64,000 nt of DNA from Zeus faber (GCA_960531495.1 OY482861.1:3523001-3587000); one strand, 5' to 3'; shown: positions 11,009 to 23,140, counted from the first letter of the stretch. Numbers and translations are program-made. The notes: generated by a model not told the origin, from the sequence alone.

Positions 11009-12129
11009 TAAAAGATCTGTCTGTTGTCATTTCTGTAATAGTAATAATTAATTCTGCCAAACTCAACCTGTATTTGAAATCACAGGACTACAAATTGATA
11101 TTATTGACACACAACAACCCCACCGAGTAAGTGAAAACTGCGAAACCAGTGACAAAAACACACCCACTGACAACACATAGACAAAAGACATGAATTCCTT
11201 CAGAAACACACTGTAACTAACAATTTCATCAATAAAAAAAAGCACAATAATTTTATGTCACTACGGACCAGAAGTGTTTTAGAAAGTGAAAACAAACAAA
11301 AAAAAACTATAAATAGTATAGATACGAAAAAAATAAATATGATGTATGTCATGGAGAACCACAATAATTTTTTTTTAATTTAATTCTACTACAAATGACC
11401 AAAAAAGAACAAACGTTTGTTAATTCTTCAAATATAACGGAGTCCACTAAAGACGAAATACATTTAAATCAAAAGGATGTAATTATAGTAAATGAATGTG
11501 ACAATACTAACTTTAAATTTCTACCTATGACAATATATCAACAAAATAAACTTTGTTTAAAATGTTACATTTCACATTGAATGAGTGAAAACAAAGGAAA
11601 TCACAGGAAAATTGGCAGAGAGAAAGACAGAATTGCCGATAACAAAAAGTATGTGTAGAACATTCCAAATAACTAATGCTGATCATTTTACTGGCTGCAT
11701 TGGTGTAGATCACGATGATTCTGCCTTGTATAATATAACTGTTCTGTCCCCCCAGTCGGTACTGTGACATCATAGCATTGTGATGATAGTGTGACATCAA
11801 AACACAGGCATATAAGATAGCCAGGCAGAAACACACGCAGACAATCCGAACACGCCTCAGACTCGGACTAATGTCTCTTTCCATCTTCCATCTTCATCGC
11901 CCTTGAGAAAACACAATCTGTGAGTTTATTCATGCTATGCGTGTATGCATACAGTGTAGGAGCTATAACAATGTATTAACAGGTTATTTGCATCTGCATA
12001 GAGATTGATAGGTAATCTGCATACTTCTGTACTGTTCCACAGTTCCACACTGTTCTATTAAATATACCAAAAATGAGCTCCTGTCTCCGGGTACTTCTTG
12101 AGAGAGTGTTAACTCGTGCATAGAAATAA
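11009..12129 (+). other. AT-rich region with a Helitron-like relic (11390-11660)
   Basis: 11455-11580 resembles 12430-12555: both encode roughly NLK.ADVI.VN followed by a YQQ..LCLKC-like segment. A later ENKGNHRKI resembles SENEENHRKI of the OTU region at about 12645. This looks like a second, deleted copy of the Helitron N-terminal region. The rest (11740-12129) is unassigned; ATATAAGATAGCC near 11810 could be a promoter-like motif, but nothing downstream supports that. Confidence 0.4.
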
Positions 12130-13932
12130 CTGTAAAATAATAATGATTAATGTTTATTAACCACTTCTGGTAGTACATGTACAATTATTAAGCAGAAATC
12201 ATGTTATGAAATCATTAATTCACATGCAAGGAACAAAATTGGCCTACATGAATATGACTAATAGGACTGAATATCACCTAGTAGTGATGTAGCCTACTAC
12301 AATGACATGGAATCTCTCTATAGTAATTTATCTAATACGAACAATGAATTTAGTCTAACTGAACAGATATTTTAAATCATAGGACTATGGATAGATAGAT
12401 ATCAAATATTACTGACACCACTGAACATGAATTAAATTTAAAGTCAGCTGATGTAATTTTGGTCAATAATTCTCAAAACAAACTTTCAATAAAATTTTCA
12501 ATTCCTTTGACATATACATATCAACAAAAAAACTTTGTTTAAAGTGTAACATGATCTCATAATACATGAAGCTATGCTATTTTGTAAACCCAATCGATTT
12601 TGGCCGATGGTAATTGTTTGTTTAGACATTATTTCAATAAGTGAAAATGAAGAGAATCACAGAAAAATAATAGTTATGGTCATCAAACACATAAAAGATA
12701 ACCATAATTTATACAGCAATTCCTTAAGACATAACTACTTATCTGTTGAAAATTATTTACAATTATCACAAATTACATATGCTTGAATTTGGGCTGCTGA
12801 AGTTGAAATACAAGCAGCAACTGATGTACTAGGTGCACATATATTCACATATGGTCATAAGAAATGGTTAAAATATTGTACCTCAAAACCACAATTTCAC
12901 ATAGACACAGGAATTACAGTTACTTAAAAAGTATCAATGAATGTAAGGATGCAGTCATTACAAGTGTTAAATATCCTAATACAGAAGATTGTGCTCAAAT
13001 TTGCCATTTCAAATGAATATTAAAAAAATACCAAAAAATAATTAATACAAAGAAATAAATAAAAAGTTTAATCACATAAAACATGTATCACAAATGTACA
13101 AGAAAAAGACTCAAATAAAAAAAGTCAAAAATGTAGGTAGATGGTAAATGGTAGATTCGACAAAAAATAAAAAAATATTATTTTCAGTGGACTATTTTTC
13201 TCAGATTCATCAAATTGTATTCAATGTGTCAATTGCCTTGAGAAAAGGTTATGACAAAGACAAGAACACTAAGATTAGCTGTGAAATGTTAACAAATAAA
13301 GATTAAATTCGCAAAATTGTTAATTTCGATCAAGGATATAAATTCATGAAACCTATAAGAGGTATTCCGGCATTTTGGCATAGTGTACAAAAATATATTT
13401 TTGCTATGGTTAGACAACTAGATATACCAACATTGTTTTGCTCGTTTTCTTCGGCTGATTTACGATTGGAAGAGTTCTTCAATGTATTTTGAAACAAGGA
13501 CAAAAAAAAGTGTGAAAAGACTTAAATTGGTCTGAAAGATGTGAAATGTTAAAAAGGAATTCAGTTACAGCTGCGCAAATGTTTGATCATCGATTCCACT
13601 GTTTTCTTAAATATGTAATAATGTCACAAGCAGAACCATTTGGTAAAATAAGTGATTATTTCTACAGAATTTAATTCCAACAACGTGGGTCACCTCACAC
13701 TCATTGTTGGTTCTGGGTTGAAAATGCTCCAAAAGTAGACACAAATTACTATAATGAAGTTATAGCGTTTATTGAGCAATACATTGAATGTGAAATGCCA
13801 CCTACTTCAGATAAAGACATGTATGACATTGTATCCTCTGTACAACAACACAGCAAGAGACACTCTTAAACATACAAGAAAAAAGGAACGATATGTCCAT
13901 TCAATTTCCCAAGACCACCAAGTAATCTAACT
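12130..13932 (+). pseudogene. Helitron OTU protease and Rep N-terminal region, degenerate
   Basis: Helitrons encode a Rep nuclease fused to a PIF1-type helicase for rolling-circle transposition; many fish copies also carry an OTU cysteine-protease domain. Here a frame reads LADGNCLFR, the OTU active-site block, with DGNC at 12606-12617. After a frame change come NYLQLSQITYA and AAEVEIQAATDVLG, also OTU-like. Further on are RGIPAFWHSVQKYIFAMVRQL (near 13355), FSSADLRLEEFF, and GSPHTHCWFW, whose HTH triplet at 13696-13704 is the metal-binding HUH motif. The segment ends with ICPFNFPRPPS. Stops and frameshifts are frequent. The sequence resumes at 17864 after a Gypsy insertion. Confidence 0.75.
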
Positions 13933-13936
13933 TAAG

Positions 13937-14271
13937 GATCCGGGTGGGGAGACGGGGGAACCAGGCTGGATGGAGAAGGACAGGCAGACTGGGTCGACGG
14001 GAGGAGACAAGCAGGTAAGGGGAAGATGAGAAATAAACTAGGAACTAGAAATAAGCACTAGGAGCTAGGAACTAGGAACTTGGAAGGAAGCCAGTAGCGA
14101 TACAACTCGGGTAAGCTAGTTGACGGTCTGGCAAGGAATGACTGGGAAGCTGGGACTAAATACTGTGCAGGTAATTGATCCCAGGTGTGTGCAATCGGGC
14201 TCGAGTAGGGAGCTGCAGATGGGGCAAGGGCGGCCTCTAGTGCCGCTGGGAGGCCGTGGCCCTAACAGTAC
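13937..14271 (-). repeat. Gypsy-1 3' LTR, truncated
   Basis: It aligns with 17467-17863 and with the solo LTR from its TGTTAG-type end (CCTAACA on the plus strand at about 14265-14271) to near 13937. The last roughly 190 bases of the LTR are absent, so no target duplication can be expected at this side. Confidence 0.8.
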
Positions 14272-15320
14272 CCCCCCTCTACAGACGCCCCTTGGCGGAC
14301 ACCTGGAACCGGAAGGGCAAGTTCGATTGAAATCCCGGATGAGGGAGGCATCCAGGATCTGTCTCCGGGGGACCCAGGAGCGTTCCTCCGGACCGTATCC
14401 CTCCCAGTCCACAAGGTACTGGAAGCTCTCCCCCGGCGCCTCACATCCAGCAGGCGCCGCACTGTGTAGGCTGGGTGGCCGTCATTGGTGCGGGGGGGTG
14501 GTAGGGCCTCGGCGGGGAGGGAGAGAGGGCTGGAAACCACCGGCTTAAGCAGGGATACATGGAAGGTAGGGTGGACACGGAGGGAGGGAGGGAAACGGAG
14601 GCGTACGGCACAGGGGTTAATGATTGACACAATGGGGAAGGGGCCAACATACCGGGGAGCGAGTTTTCGGGAGTCCACCTTGAGGGGCAAGTCCTTTGTG
14701 GAGAGCCATACCATCTGTCCGGGGACGTATGTGGGTGCGGGCGCACGGTGCCGGTTCGCCTGCCGCTGGGACCTGGCAGAGGCCCGGAGTAGGGCAGAGC
14801 GGGCCCTCCTCCACGTCCTCCGGCAGCGAGCAATGTGGGCCTGTACGGAGGGTAGGTAGCCCAGAGAGCATTGGAAGGGCGACAGGCCGGAGGAGTTGTT
14901 CACCAGGGTGTTGTGGGCGTATTCGGCCCATGGCAGCTGGTCGCTCCAGGAGGTGGGGCTGGTGTTTGTCAGGCAGCGGAGCATGGCCTCCACCTCCTGG
15001 TTCGCCCGCTCCGTCTGGCCGTTGGTCTGGGGGTGGAAACAGGAGGAGAGACTGACCTGTGCCCCCAGGGCTGAGCAGAAGGCGCGCCAGACCTGGAAGG
15101 TGAACTGGGGTCCGACACCACGTCTGCCGGGATGCCATGGCGGCGAATCACCTCGGCCACCAGCAGGTCTGCGGTCTCCCTTGCCGATGGTAGTTTGGGC
15201 AGGGTGAGGAAGAGGGCCGCCATAGAAAAGCGGTCCACCACCGTGAGGATGGTAGTGTTGCCCCGGGATGGTGGAAGACCGGTGACGAAGTCCAGGGCGA
15301 TGTGGGACCAAGGACGAATC
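14262..15320 (-). pseudogene. Gypsy-1 integrase and chromodomain
   Basis: The integrase core can be followed over two frames: [18 protein letters not shown] and [13 protein letters not shown] (about 15240-15120), then [16 protein letters not shown] with the third catalytic acidic residue (about 15030) and WAEYAHNTL. The C-terminal GPF-like region ([15 protein letters not shown]) precedes [13 protein letters not shown] chromodomain in another frame, [20 protein letters not shown] at about 14410-14350, would bind histone tails and direct insertion. Frameshifts near 15120 and 14430 break the protein. Confidence 0.8.
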
Positions 15321-17122
15321 AGGATGGGTTATGGGCGGAGGAGGCTGGAGCGGGGTCGGGTGGAGCTCTTGGACCGGGCGCAGGTGGGACAGGCCGAGAC
15401 GAAGGACCGGGTGTCAGGGAGCAGGCTTGGCCACCAGAAGTGCTGGCGGACGACGGCCAGGGTGCGGGTGATCCCGGGATGGCAGCTGAGGCGGGAGGCA
15501 TGGGCTCACTGCAGAACCTGGGAGCGTGCGGAGTCAGGGACGAACAGGTGGTTAGGGGGTCCGGTACCTGGGTCGGGCTGGTGCTCCTGCGCTTGGGTGA
15601 CGAGGGACTCGATCTCCCAGGTGTGTGTGGTGGCAAGGCACAGGGGTGGAAGGATGGGTTCTGGATCCCCTCTCTTCTCCTCTGGCGCGAACACACGGGA
15701 CAGGGTGTCAGGTTTGGTGTTCTTGGTTCCTGGGCGGTAGGATAGAGAGAAGTTAAACCGGCCAAAACCAACGCCCACCTGGCCTGCCGGGAGTTGAGCC
15801 GCTTCGCCGTCCGGATATAGGCCAAGTTCTTATGATCAGTCCAGACGACGAAGGTGTGGATTGCTCCCTCAAGCCAGTGGCGCCACTCCTCCAGGGCTAG
15901 TTTGACGGCCAGGAGTTCCCGGTTACCCACATCATAGTTGCCCTCGGGTGGGGTGAGCCTGCGGGACACAAAGGCACAGGGGTGGAGCTTTCCGTCGGTT
16001 GGAGAGCGCTGAGAAAGTACTGCGAAGCGTCCACCTCTACCATGAACTGGAGGTTGGCGTCGGGCTGGGCCAAGACTGGGGCCGACGAAAAGCGCCTCCT
16101 GAGGTCGAGGAACGCAGCCTCGGCCGCGGGGGTCCACTTGAAGGCCACTGCAGTGGAGGTAAGGGCTGAGAGGGATGCAGTGATGCGGCTGAAGTTACGG
16201 ATGAAGCGCCGGTAGAAGTTTGCAAACCCGAGGAACCGTTGGAGCTGCTTCCTATTGGCTGGGGTTGGCCACTCCAACACGGCGGCCACCTTCTTGGGGT
16301 CCATCTCCACCCTCCTCGGGCAATGATGAATCCTAGGAAGGAAATGGACGGAACATGGAAGACACACTTCTCAGACTTAACAAACAGACGGTTCTCCAGC
16401 AGGCGCTGCAGCACCAGTCGTACATATTTTACGTGGTCGGAGAGGGATTTGGAGAAAATCAAGATGTCGTTGGGGTACACAAAGACAAATGAGTTGAGCA
16501 TGTCGCGGAGGACATCGTTAATTAGGGCCTGGAAGACCGCTGGGGCATTTGACAGACCAAAGGGCATAACAAGATACTCGAAGTGTCCGAGCGGGGTTTT
16601 GAACGTGGTCTTCCACTCGTCCCCTTTACGGATGCGGACCAGGTGGTAAGCGTTGCGGAGGTCGAGCTTGAAAAAGTGGGTGGCACCCTGGATGGGGACG
16701 AAGACTGAATCCATCAGGGGCAAGGGGTACTTGTCTTTGATAGTGATGTCGTGAAGTCCCCTGAAGTCAATGCAAGGACGGAGGCTCTTGTCCTTCTTAG
16801 CAACAAAGAAGAACCCTGCGCCTAGCGGAGAAGACAAGGGGCGAATAATCCCGGCAGCGAGAGAGTCGCGGCTGTAAGTTTCCATGACCTCCTGTTCGGG
16901 CCGGGAGACGTTACAGGCGACTGCAGGGGAAGGGGGCGCCTGGCAGGAGGTTGATTGCGCAGTCGTAGGGGCGATAAGGTCGTAAGGATAGCGCACCCTG
17001 CTTGCTGAAGACCGGGGCCAGGTCCAGATATTGCGATGGAACCGAGGGCAGTTCAGGGCTCTTGGGGACGCCTGGCGGCGCGCCCAGCAGCGGGTTTGAG
17101 GCCGAGCGGAGGCAGTGGCCAT
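15319..17122 (-). pseudogene. Gypsy-1 reverse transcriptase / RNase H
   Basis: The RT is nearly continuous from about 16960 to 16330: [60 protein letters not shown] and [20 protein letters not shown]. The catalytic box reads YPND (16466-16477) in place of the family's YLDD, so the first aspartate is Asn. After a frameshift near 16330 come the connection segment ([16 protein letters not shown]) and RNase H parts ([39 protein letters not shown]). The copy is inactive by both the substitution and the breaks. Confidence 0.85.
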
Positions 17123-17366
17123 GACAGTGTGTGCTCCAGGAGCTCACGCTGCCTGGGCACCAGTCCATCTGAGGGTTGTGTGTCTGGAGCCAGGGGTACC
17201 CCAGAACCATGGGGTACAGTGGGGAATCTATGAGGAAGAACCTTAAGGACTCACGGTGGTTGCCGGAGAGTAGCAGCTTGAGGGGGGCTGTCTGGTGGGT
17301 AATCCGGGTCAGATGTGACCCGTTCAGCCCCTTGACCTCAAGCGGTGCGGGGAGAGGGATGGGCAA
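16911..17366 (-). pseudogene. Gypsy-1 protease C-terminal remnant
   Basis: The frame reads ITHQTAPLKLLLSGNHRESL, then DSPLYPMVLGYPWLQTHNPQ, the C-terminal half of the retropepsin of sushi-like Gypsy elements. The catalytic D-S/T-G triad should lie upstream but is lost at the fusion with LTR sequence near 17361. The ATG at 17364-17366 comes from the junction and is not a native start. Confidence 0.7.
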
Positions 17367-17863
17367 AGATGTTTATTAGCCTGGACGGTGGAGCTGGCCG
17401 GGGGGACCCGGTCGGGTAGGGATGGAGCAGGGCTGGGCAGGGATGATGATGACCAGGAGATGGGGTCCAGGATCCGGGTGGGGAGACGGGGAACCAGGCT
17501 GGATGGAGATGGACGGGCAGCCTTGGTCAACGAGCGGAGACAGGCAGGTAAACCGGGCTGGCTGGATTTGGAGAGACAGACTGGGTCGACGAGAGGAGAC
17601 AAGCAGGTAAGGGGAAGATGAGACAACGAGACATAAAATAGGAACTAGAAATAAGCACTAGGAGCTAGGAACTTGGAAGGGAGCCAGTGGCGATACAACT
17701 CGGGTAAGCTAGTTGACGGTCTGGCAAGGAATGACTGGGAAGCTGGGACTAAATACTGTGCAGGTAATTGATCCCAGGTTTGTGCAATCGGGCTCCAGTA
17801 GGGAGCTGCAGATGGGGCAAGGGCGGCCTCTAGCGGCCTCTAGTGGGAGGCCGTGGCCTAACA
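17361..17863 (-). repeat. Gypsy-1 5' LTR, fused to pol
   Basis: It matches the solo LTR at 57485-58013 from the GGCAAAGATGTTTATTAGCC block (an AATAAA on the element strand) to the terminal CCTAACA at 17863. About 75 bases of the LTR's inner end are missing. An extra GCGGCCTCTA duplication lies near 17825-17845. Confidence 0.8.
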
Positions 17864-18870
17864 ATGACGGCATGCACTATTCTTGATGAAGAACGAAAAC
17901 AGAATAACGAAGAGAAATTAGAAACAGCAAATGCTACAGAAAAACTGAAGACTTTAATTGTAATTATAAAAGAGCAAATAAGAAGCAGAACAAATGTATG
18001 AACTGATTCTAAATCCGAAATGTAATTTTGTTACAATTGACAATTTATTTATCATGTCAACATCTCAACAAATCTTTGAAAGTGCTTACAACACAATTAC
18101 AGAAAAACATTTGGGTGTTTAAGACAAATTTCTGATATTTGGGTGAATCGGTACAACAGATATTTTACAACGTTGGAATGCAAACATGGATATTCTTGTA
18201 TAGTTTACATTGTATCCTACATTTCAAAAGCAGAAAGAGAAATGATTTTGTTACAAGAAGCACAAGAAGAAGCTTCAAAATACAACAATATCAATGCAAA
18301 ACAAGCATTAATTTCAACAGAGAAATATCTGCCAAAGAAAGTATTTACCGCTTAACAACTATTAGACTTAAATAATTAAATTAATTCAAACTGGTGACAA
18401 CAGAGTCTTCCACTCAACATACTTCAAAGAAGTATGTAGTCTACATGTTGTCAAAAGAGAAAGATGACATATGGAGGTATAGTATTACAGACAGATACAA
18501 AGGCAACCAAAAAACAAACAATTTGGTGATATGTGTCTGGCTAATTTGTATCTAAATACCAAATACTGAGTGGATCCGAAAGTTTAACACATAAGGTTAA
18601 TAAATTGGAAAAAATTTAGGATTTACTAAGGAAAGAACACAAACATATTTTACTGTTATATGATACGCTTGATTTTCTCGCACTAAACTCTCAGAAATTC
18701 CATTAAAGTATATTTATATACAACAGTTTCTACCTCATTATCTAGATTGTGAATTAAAACTGTCCAAATAGAGTGCTTATGAAGAACTCTACAAGACAGG
18801 ATAACACAAACAAGATGCATTGCATTTGATTTCAAATATGTCAATGGTGCTTGAAAAGATTACATAGAGA
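17864..18870 (+). pseudogene. Helitron Rep C-terminal part, degenerate
   Basis: This continues the Helitron interrupted at 13932. The frame near 18143-18355 reads WVNRYN, then CIVYIVSYISKAEREM with two tyrosines at 18206-18208 and 18218-18220, in the position of the Rep tyrosine pair. Next come NAKQALISTEKYL and VFTA, corresponding to the EVSAQEAVYR region seen in another frame as EISAKESIYRLTTIRLK. Later pieces (RTQTYFTVI*YA, YEELYKTG, NMSMVLEKI) follow the linker to the helicase. Walker motifs are not found before the L2 insertion near 18880. Confidence 0.65.
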
Positions 18871-18879
18871 AAAAAAGAC

Positions 18880-21800
18880 TGCACCGCCTGTCTGCAGCGG
18901 TGACTTGGTCCCGCCCCCTTGGTCCACCGTTGCACTTCGGCGGGGCGCTGTCCCTCACCCCCCCCCCTCCCCCACCCCCGAATGAGAGAGGAAGTCCGCA
19001 ATGACCATCTGGGTACCCGGCCAGTGGATCACCCGCAAACATCTCTTACGGCCGCGATGCACTCATGGATATAAAAACTTCCCTAAATGAACAACTTTGG
19101 GACTTTTTATCCGTGGAAGCAGTGTGGCTGGCTGAAATTCTACGCAGGAAGACACTCAACAACAACAACAAAAATGGAGCCGTTGTTCCACGAGCGGGCC
19201 CACGGAGGAAGCACCGTGGTAAACAAGGCGGCATTCGGGTCAGAATGAGGACGCAACCTGACCGTCCACCTCTGCCAAGCATCCTTCTTGCCAACGTTCA
19301 GTCCCTGGAGAACAAGATGGATGAACTTCGAGCAAGGATTAAATTCCAACGAGACACGAGTAACTGTTGCGTCCTCTGCCTGACGGAAACATGGTTGAAC
19401 CCACTGGTGCTGGATGAAGCCATCCATCCAGCCAAGTCCTTCTCCGTGTTCCGCGGCGACAGATCGGGGAAGTCGGGGAAATCCAAAGGTGGAGGCATCT
19501 GCCTAATGGTTCACAACCATTAGGCAGACCAACCAACCAACGACATCAAGTCTCTCCCACTCCTGCTCGCCGAACCTGGAACAGCTGACCATCTTATGTC
19601 GTCCATTTTATCTCCCGGGAATTCAGCACGGTCATCATTACAGCCGTTTACATCCCACCGCAAGTGGACACAGCACTGTCGGACCCGTATGATGTGTTGT
19701 GCGGATTTCAAAACAAACATCCCGACTCGGCTGTGGTGGTGACTGGGGACTTTAACAGGGCGAACCTTAAAAAAGTTTTGCCTAATTTCCACCAACACAT
19801 TGCGTGTGCCACCAGGGGAGATAGAACTTTGGACCATTGTTACACACCGTACAAGAACGTATACAAGACTGTCTCGCTCCCTGCTTTCGGGAAATCTGAC
19901 CATGACACGATCTCGCTGGTTCCCGTTCACAGGCCTCTGATCGCGCTATAACTGGTGGTGACGAGGGAAGTGAAGCATTCGATAGACCAATCAGATGTTG
20001 CACTTCAGGAAGCACTCGCTGACGTAGACTGGGACATGTTCCAATCAAGTTCAAGTGACGTCAGCGAGTTTACGGACATAGCGGTGAGCCTAGTGGCTAC
20101 GGTAGCAAACAGCGTCGTTCCCATGGTGAAAGTTCGGATATTTCCAAACCAGAAACCGTGGGTTGATAAATCCATCCGCTGCACTCTGAATGCTTGCACG
20201 GCCGCTTAAAACGACGGTTTTGTATCCGGAAATATGGACAATTACAATGCGGCGTCTTACAATTTGCGGAGGGCAGTGAAGGATGCTAAACGGACGTACA
20301 GGGAGACTATGGCGCTCCAGATGGAGCAGGGGGCCACAAGACGCTTGTGGCAGGAGCTTCAGACGATAACAAACTACAAGAGCAGCTCCTCCCCAGCCAC
20401 GGGTGTGGATGCCTCCCTAGCCAACGAACTGAACTTCTTTTATGCGCGGTTTGAGTCTGGCAACAGCACCGCTAGCTCGCCGGCTATTTGGAGTTACACC
20501 ACTGGGGATGAGCGCGCACTCTCAGTGTCCGTGCATGAGGTCAGGAAGGCTCTGAGACAGGTGAACACCAGGAAAGCTAGGGGCCCAGATGGCATATCTG
20601 GGCGAGTACTGAAAATCTGTGCTAACCAGCTAGTTCCGGTGTTCACTACAATATTCAACATCTCCCTGGCTGAATCAGTGGCCCCGTCCTGCTTCAAGAG
20701 GTCCACCGTCGTTCCTGTTCCGAAGATCGCCTCTCCTGCCTGCCTGAATGACTACCGTCTGGTGGCCCTCACCTTGGTAGTCATGAAGTGTTTTGAGAGG
20801 CTGATTAAGGATTATATCTGCGCCTCCCTCCCCTGCACCTTGGACCTGTTGCAGTTCGCGTACCGGCAGAACAGATCCACGGACGACGCGGTCTCCCAGG
20901 TACTGCACACCACTTTCACGCACCTGGATGGCCGGAAAGGGGCCTATGTGAGAATGCTGTTCATTGATTACAGTTCAGCTTTCAACACCATAGTCCCCAC
21001 CAGACTGGCTGTCATTCTGAAGGAGCTCGGACTGAATACCCCGCTCTGTGCCTGGATCCTGGACTTCCTCACAGCCCGGCCCCAGGTGGTTAGGGTGGGG
21101 AAGCACATGTCCAGCTCCCTCACCCTGAATACAGGATCCCCCCAGGGTTGCGTCCTCAGCCCCCTACTGTACTCCCTGTAAACACATGACCGTGTGGCCA
21201 GGTCCAGCTCCAACACCATCATCAAGTTTACTGATGACACCGTTGTCGTGGGCCTGATCACCGACTGCGATGAGAAGGCCTCCCGCGAGGAGGACGCTGA
21301 CCTGTCACTCTGGTGCCAGGACAACAGCCTCCACCTGAACGTCAGCAAAACTAAGGAGCTGATTGTGGACTTTAGGCGAGGATTACAATCGAGGACGCAC
21401 GCACCCTTGGTGATTAATGGGACTTCTGTTGACTGTGTCAGCAGCTTCAAGTACCTGGGAGTCCACATCACAGAGAATTTAACATGGACTTTACAAACAG
21501 ACACTGGTGAGAAAGGCAAGGCAGCGTCTTTACCACCTCAGGAAGCTGAGGAAATTCCGGGTCTCGGTGAGGATCCTCAAGTCCTTCTACTGTGGAGCGG
21601 TGGAGAGCGTCCTGACAGGCAACATCACTGCCTAGTTTGGGAACTGTACTACTCAGGACAGGTGGGCCCTGCAGAGGGTGGTGCGTTCAGCTGAACGTAC
21701 CACTGGAACTACCCTCCCCTCCCTGCAGTACTTATACACGAGGAGGTGTAGTAGCACGCAGGATCATGAAGGGTCCTCATCACCCCAACAATGGACTGTT

Positions 21801-22284
21801 CCAGCTGCTGTGGTCAGGCAAGCGCTTCCGCAGTCACACATCGAGATCAGAGAGACTGAGACTGAGTTTTTTCCCCCAAGCCATAAGAACTGTCAATGCT
21901 GACCTCACCAGGGGTCCTCACTGAGCCACACACATAGGCTTCACTACCTTCTGTACTGTATGTAGCATACTGTATTCGCATACTGTGTTCAGGGTTGTTC
22001 GGTGTTACCGTATTGCTGCGCCGTACTGTTGTATACTGTGCTGTATTATCCCACAAACACTAACTCACTTTATTCACATGCCACTTTAATACACATATCC
22101 GTATATACATAATTGCCTCTCCCATAAACATAAATCTATCCCATATACGTAAGCCTATTCCCTTTATCTATTCCATTTTATTTAATTCTATTTTATTTTA
22201 TTCTATATATTTTTATTTTATTCTATAAGTGTTTGACTTACTGTATTTCGTTTTAGGAATCAGTTAGTTGGTCTAGTAGAAAGA
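18880..22284 (+). mobile_element. L2-clade LINE (copy c), near full length
   Basis: This is the longest L2 copy. It has a GC-rich 5' leader (18880-19060), ORF2 with endonuclease and reverse transcriptase, and a 3' UTR. It lacks the last roughly 150 bases (the TTGAATC tail seen in copies a, e and at 50716) and is joined to Gmr1 RNase H sequence at 22284. The left junction lies in Helitron sequence. Confidence 0.85.
19065..21694 (+). pseudogene. L2 ORF2 (endonuclease / reverse transcriptase)
   Basis: Starting at ATG 19065: the APE-type endonuclease begins with LPSILLANVQSLENKMDELR and CLTETWLN, then DRSGKSGKSKGGGICLMV. After a stop at about 19521 and a shift it continues AVYIPPQ, VVTGDFN and KSDHDT (SDH catalytic motif). 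The RT runs from KARGPDGISGRVL through NDYRLVALTLVVMKCFERL, FAYRQNRSTDDAVSQ, RMLFIDYSSAFNTIVP and GSPQGCVLSPLLYSL. After a stop at 21181 comes the catalytic segment FTDDT, where FADD is usual. Stops near 19951, 20208 and 21181 mean no intact protein. Confidence 0.85.
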
Positions 22285-23140
22285 AGCCCCCTGTCCAACG
22301 TGTCCGTCTGCAGACAGAAAGAAAGAGCAAAGTTAGGGGTATGCAGTACAGACTCCCCACAGACAGCTGCCTTTAATTTAACAAATTTAACAAATATCTG
22401 TCGGCAAGGCTCTGACCACTGGACCAGATCTGGAGCACATTTTAGAGTTAAGTCGGTCAAGGGGCTGGACAGTGCAGCAAATTCCGGCACAAACCTCCTA
22501 TAGTATCCCGCCAGCCCAAAAAACTGCTTTACCTCCTTCTTAGTCTTATCTACCTGCGGTCAGAACAGCCCCCCCCAAGTGGTACCCCAATTATCGTACC
22601 TCCCTCCACCCAACCGCGCACTTCTTTGGGTTGGCGTGAGCCCCCCGCACCTCAGGGACGCTAGCACTGCGTCCACATGCTGAAAATGCCGCTCCCACGT
22701 ATCGCTATGAATTATGACATCATCTAAATATGCAGCAGCAAATGCTGCATGTGGGAGCAGCACCCTTTCCATAAGTCTCTGAATGGTCGCGGGGGCACCA
22801 AACAACCTGAACGGAAGCACTCGGAATTGGTAAAGGCCTTGCGGAGTGGAGAAGGCCGATTTTTCCTGCTGCTGGGAAAAGGGAATCTGCCAGTAGCCCT
22901 TGGTTAAATCCAGCGTCGTAAAAACCCGAGCCGTACTTATCGCTACGGCCGAGAGCGCACTTTCACCTCCGTGGTCATCTCCACATGGTGGAGTATGAGG
23001 GGCGTAGGGCTGGACACGGGAGAGAACACGTCAGCAAAGTGCTGCTGCAGCACCGCGACGTCTACGCTCTGGCCAGGAGAGAGATGGTCACATAACAGGG
23101 CCACAATGTGATCTGCATGCTTTGTAACCCACGGCCCCAA
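22285..23140 (-). pseudogene. Gmr1-like reverse transcriptase / RNase H fragment
   Basis: The segment linking integrase to RT includes LQQHFADVFSPVSS, typical of the lead-in to Gypsy RT. The RT palm shows LPFRLFGAPATIQRLMERVL and AAAYLDDVIIHSDTWERHF, so the YLDD box (near 22716-22730) is intact. The connection and RNase H start read FAALSSPLTDLT and FCLQTDTLDRGLLS before the sequence switches to L2 at 22284. Frame breaks occur near 22600 and 22900. Confidence 0.75.

Larger units (their letters stand above)
13933..17863 (-). mobile_element. Ty3/Gypsy chromodomain retrotransposon (Gypsy-1), truncated
   Basis: The pol order on the minus strand is protease remnant, reverse transcriptase, RNase H, integrase, chromodomain, as in sushi/Barthez-like chromoviruses. 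LTR copies lie at both ends (13937-14271 and 17361-17863), and a full solo copy of the same LTR lies at 57485-58013. Gag, the primer site and the N-terminal protease are missing: the upstream LTR is fused directly to pol near 17361. The downstream LTR is also cut short. The element splits a Helitron reading region. Confidence 0.85.

Noticed and set aside
14120..15745. Plus-strand ORFs up to 202 codons
   Set aside because: They are antisense to the Gypsy-1 integrase and RNase H, which have clear family motifs on the minus strand.
12130..18870. Maverick/Polinton or other large DNA virus-like element
   Set aside because: The recognisable text is Helitron Rep and OTU; no polymerase B, integrase or capsid gene fits, and the only integrase there belongs to Gypsy-1.
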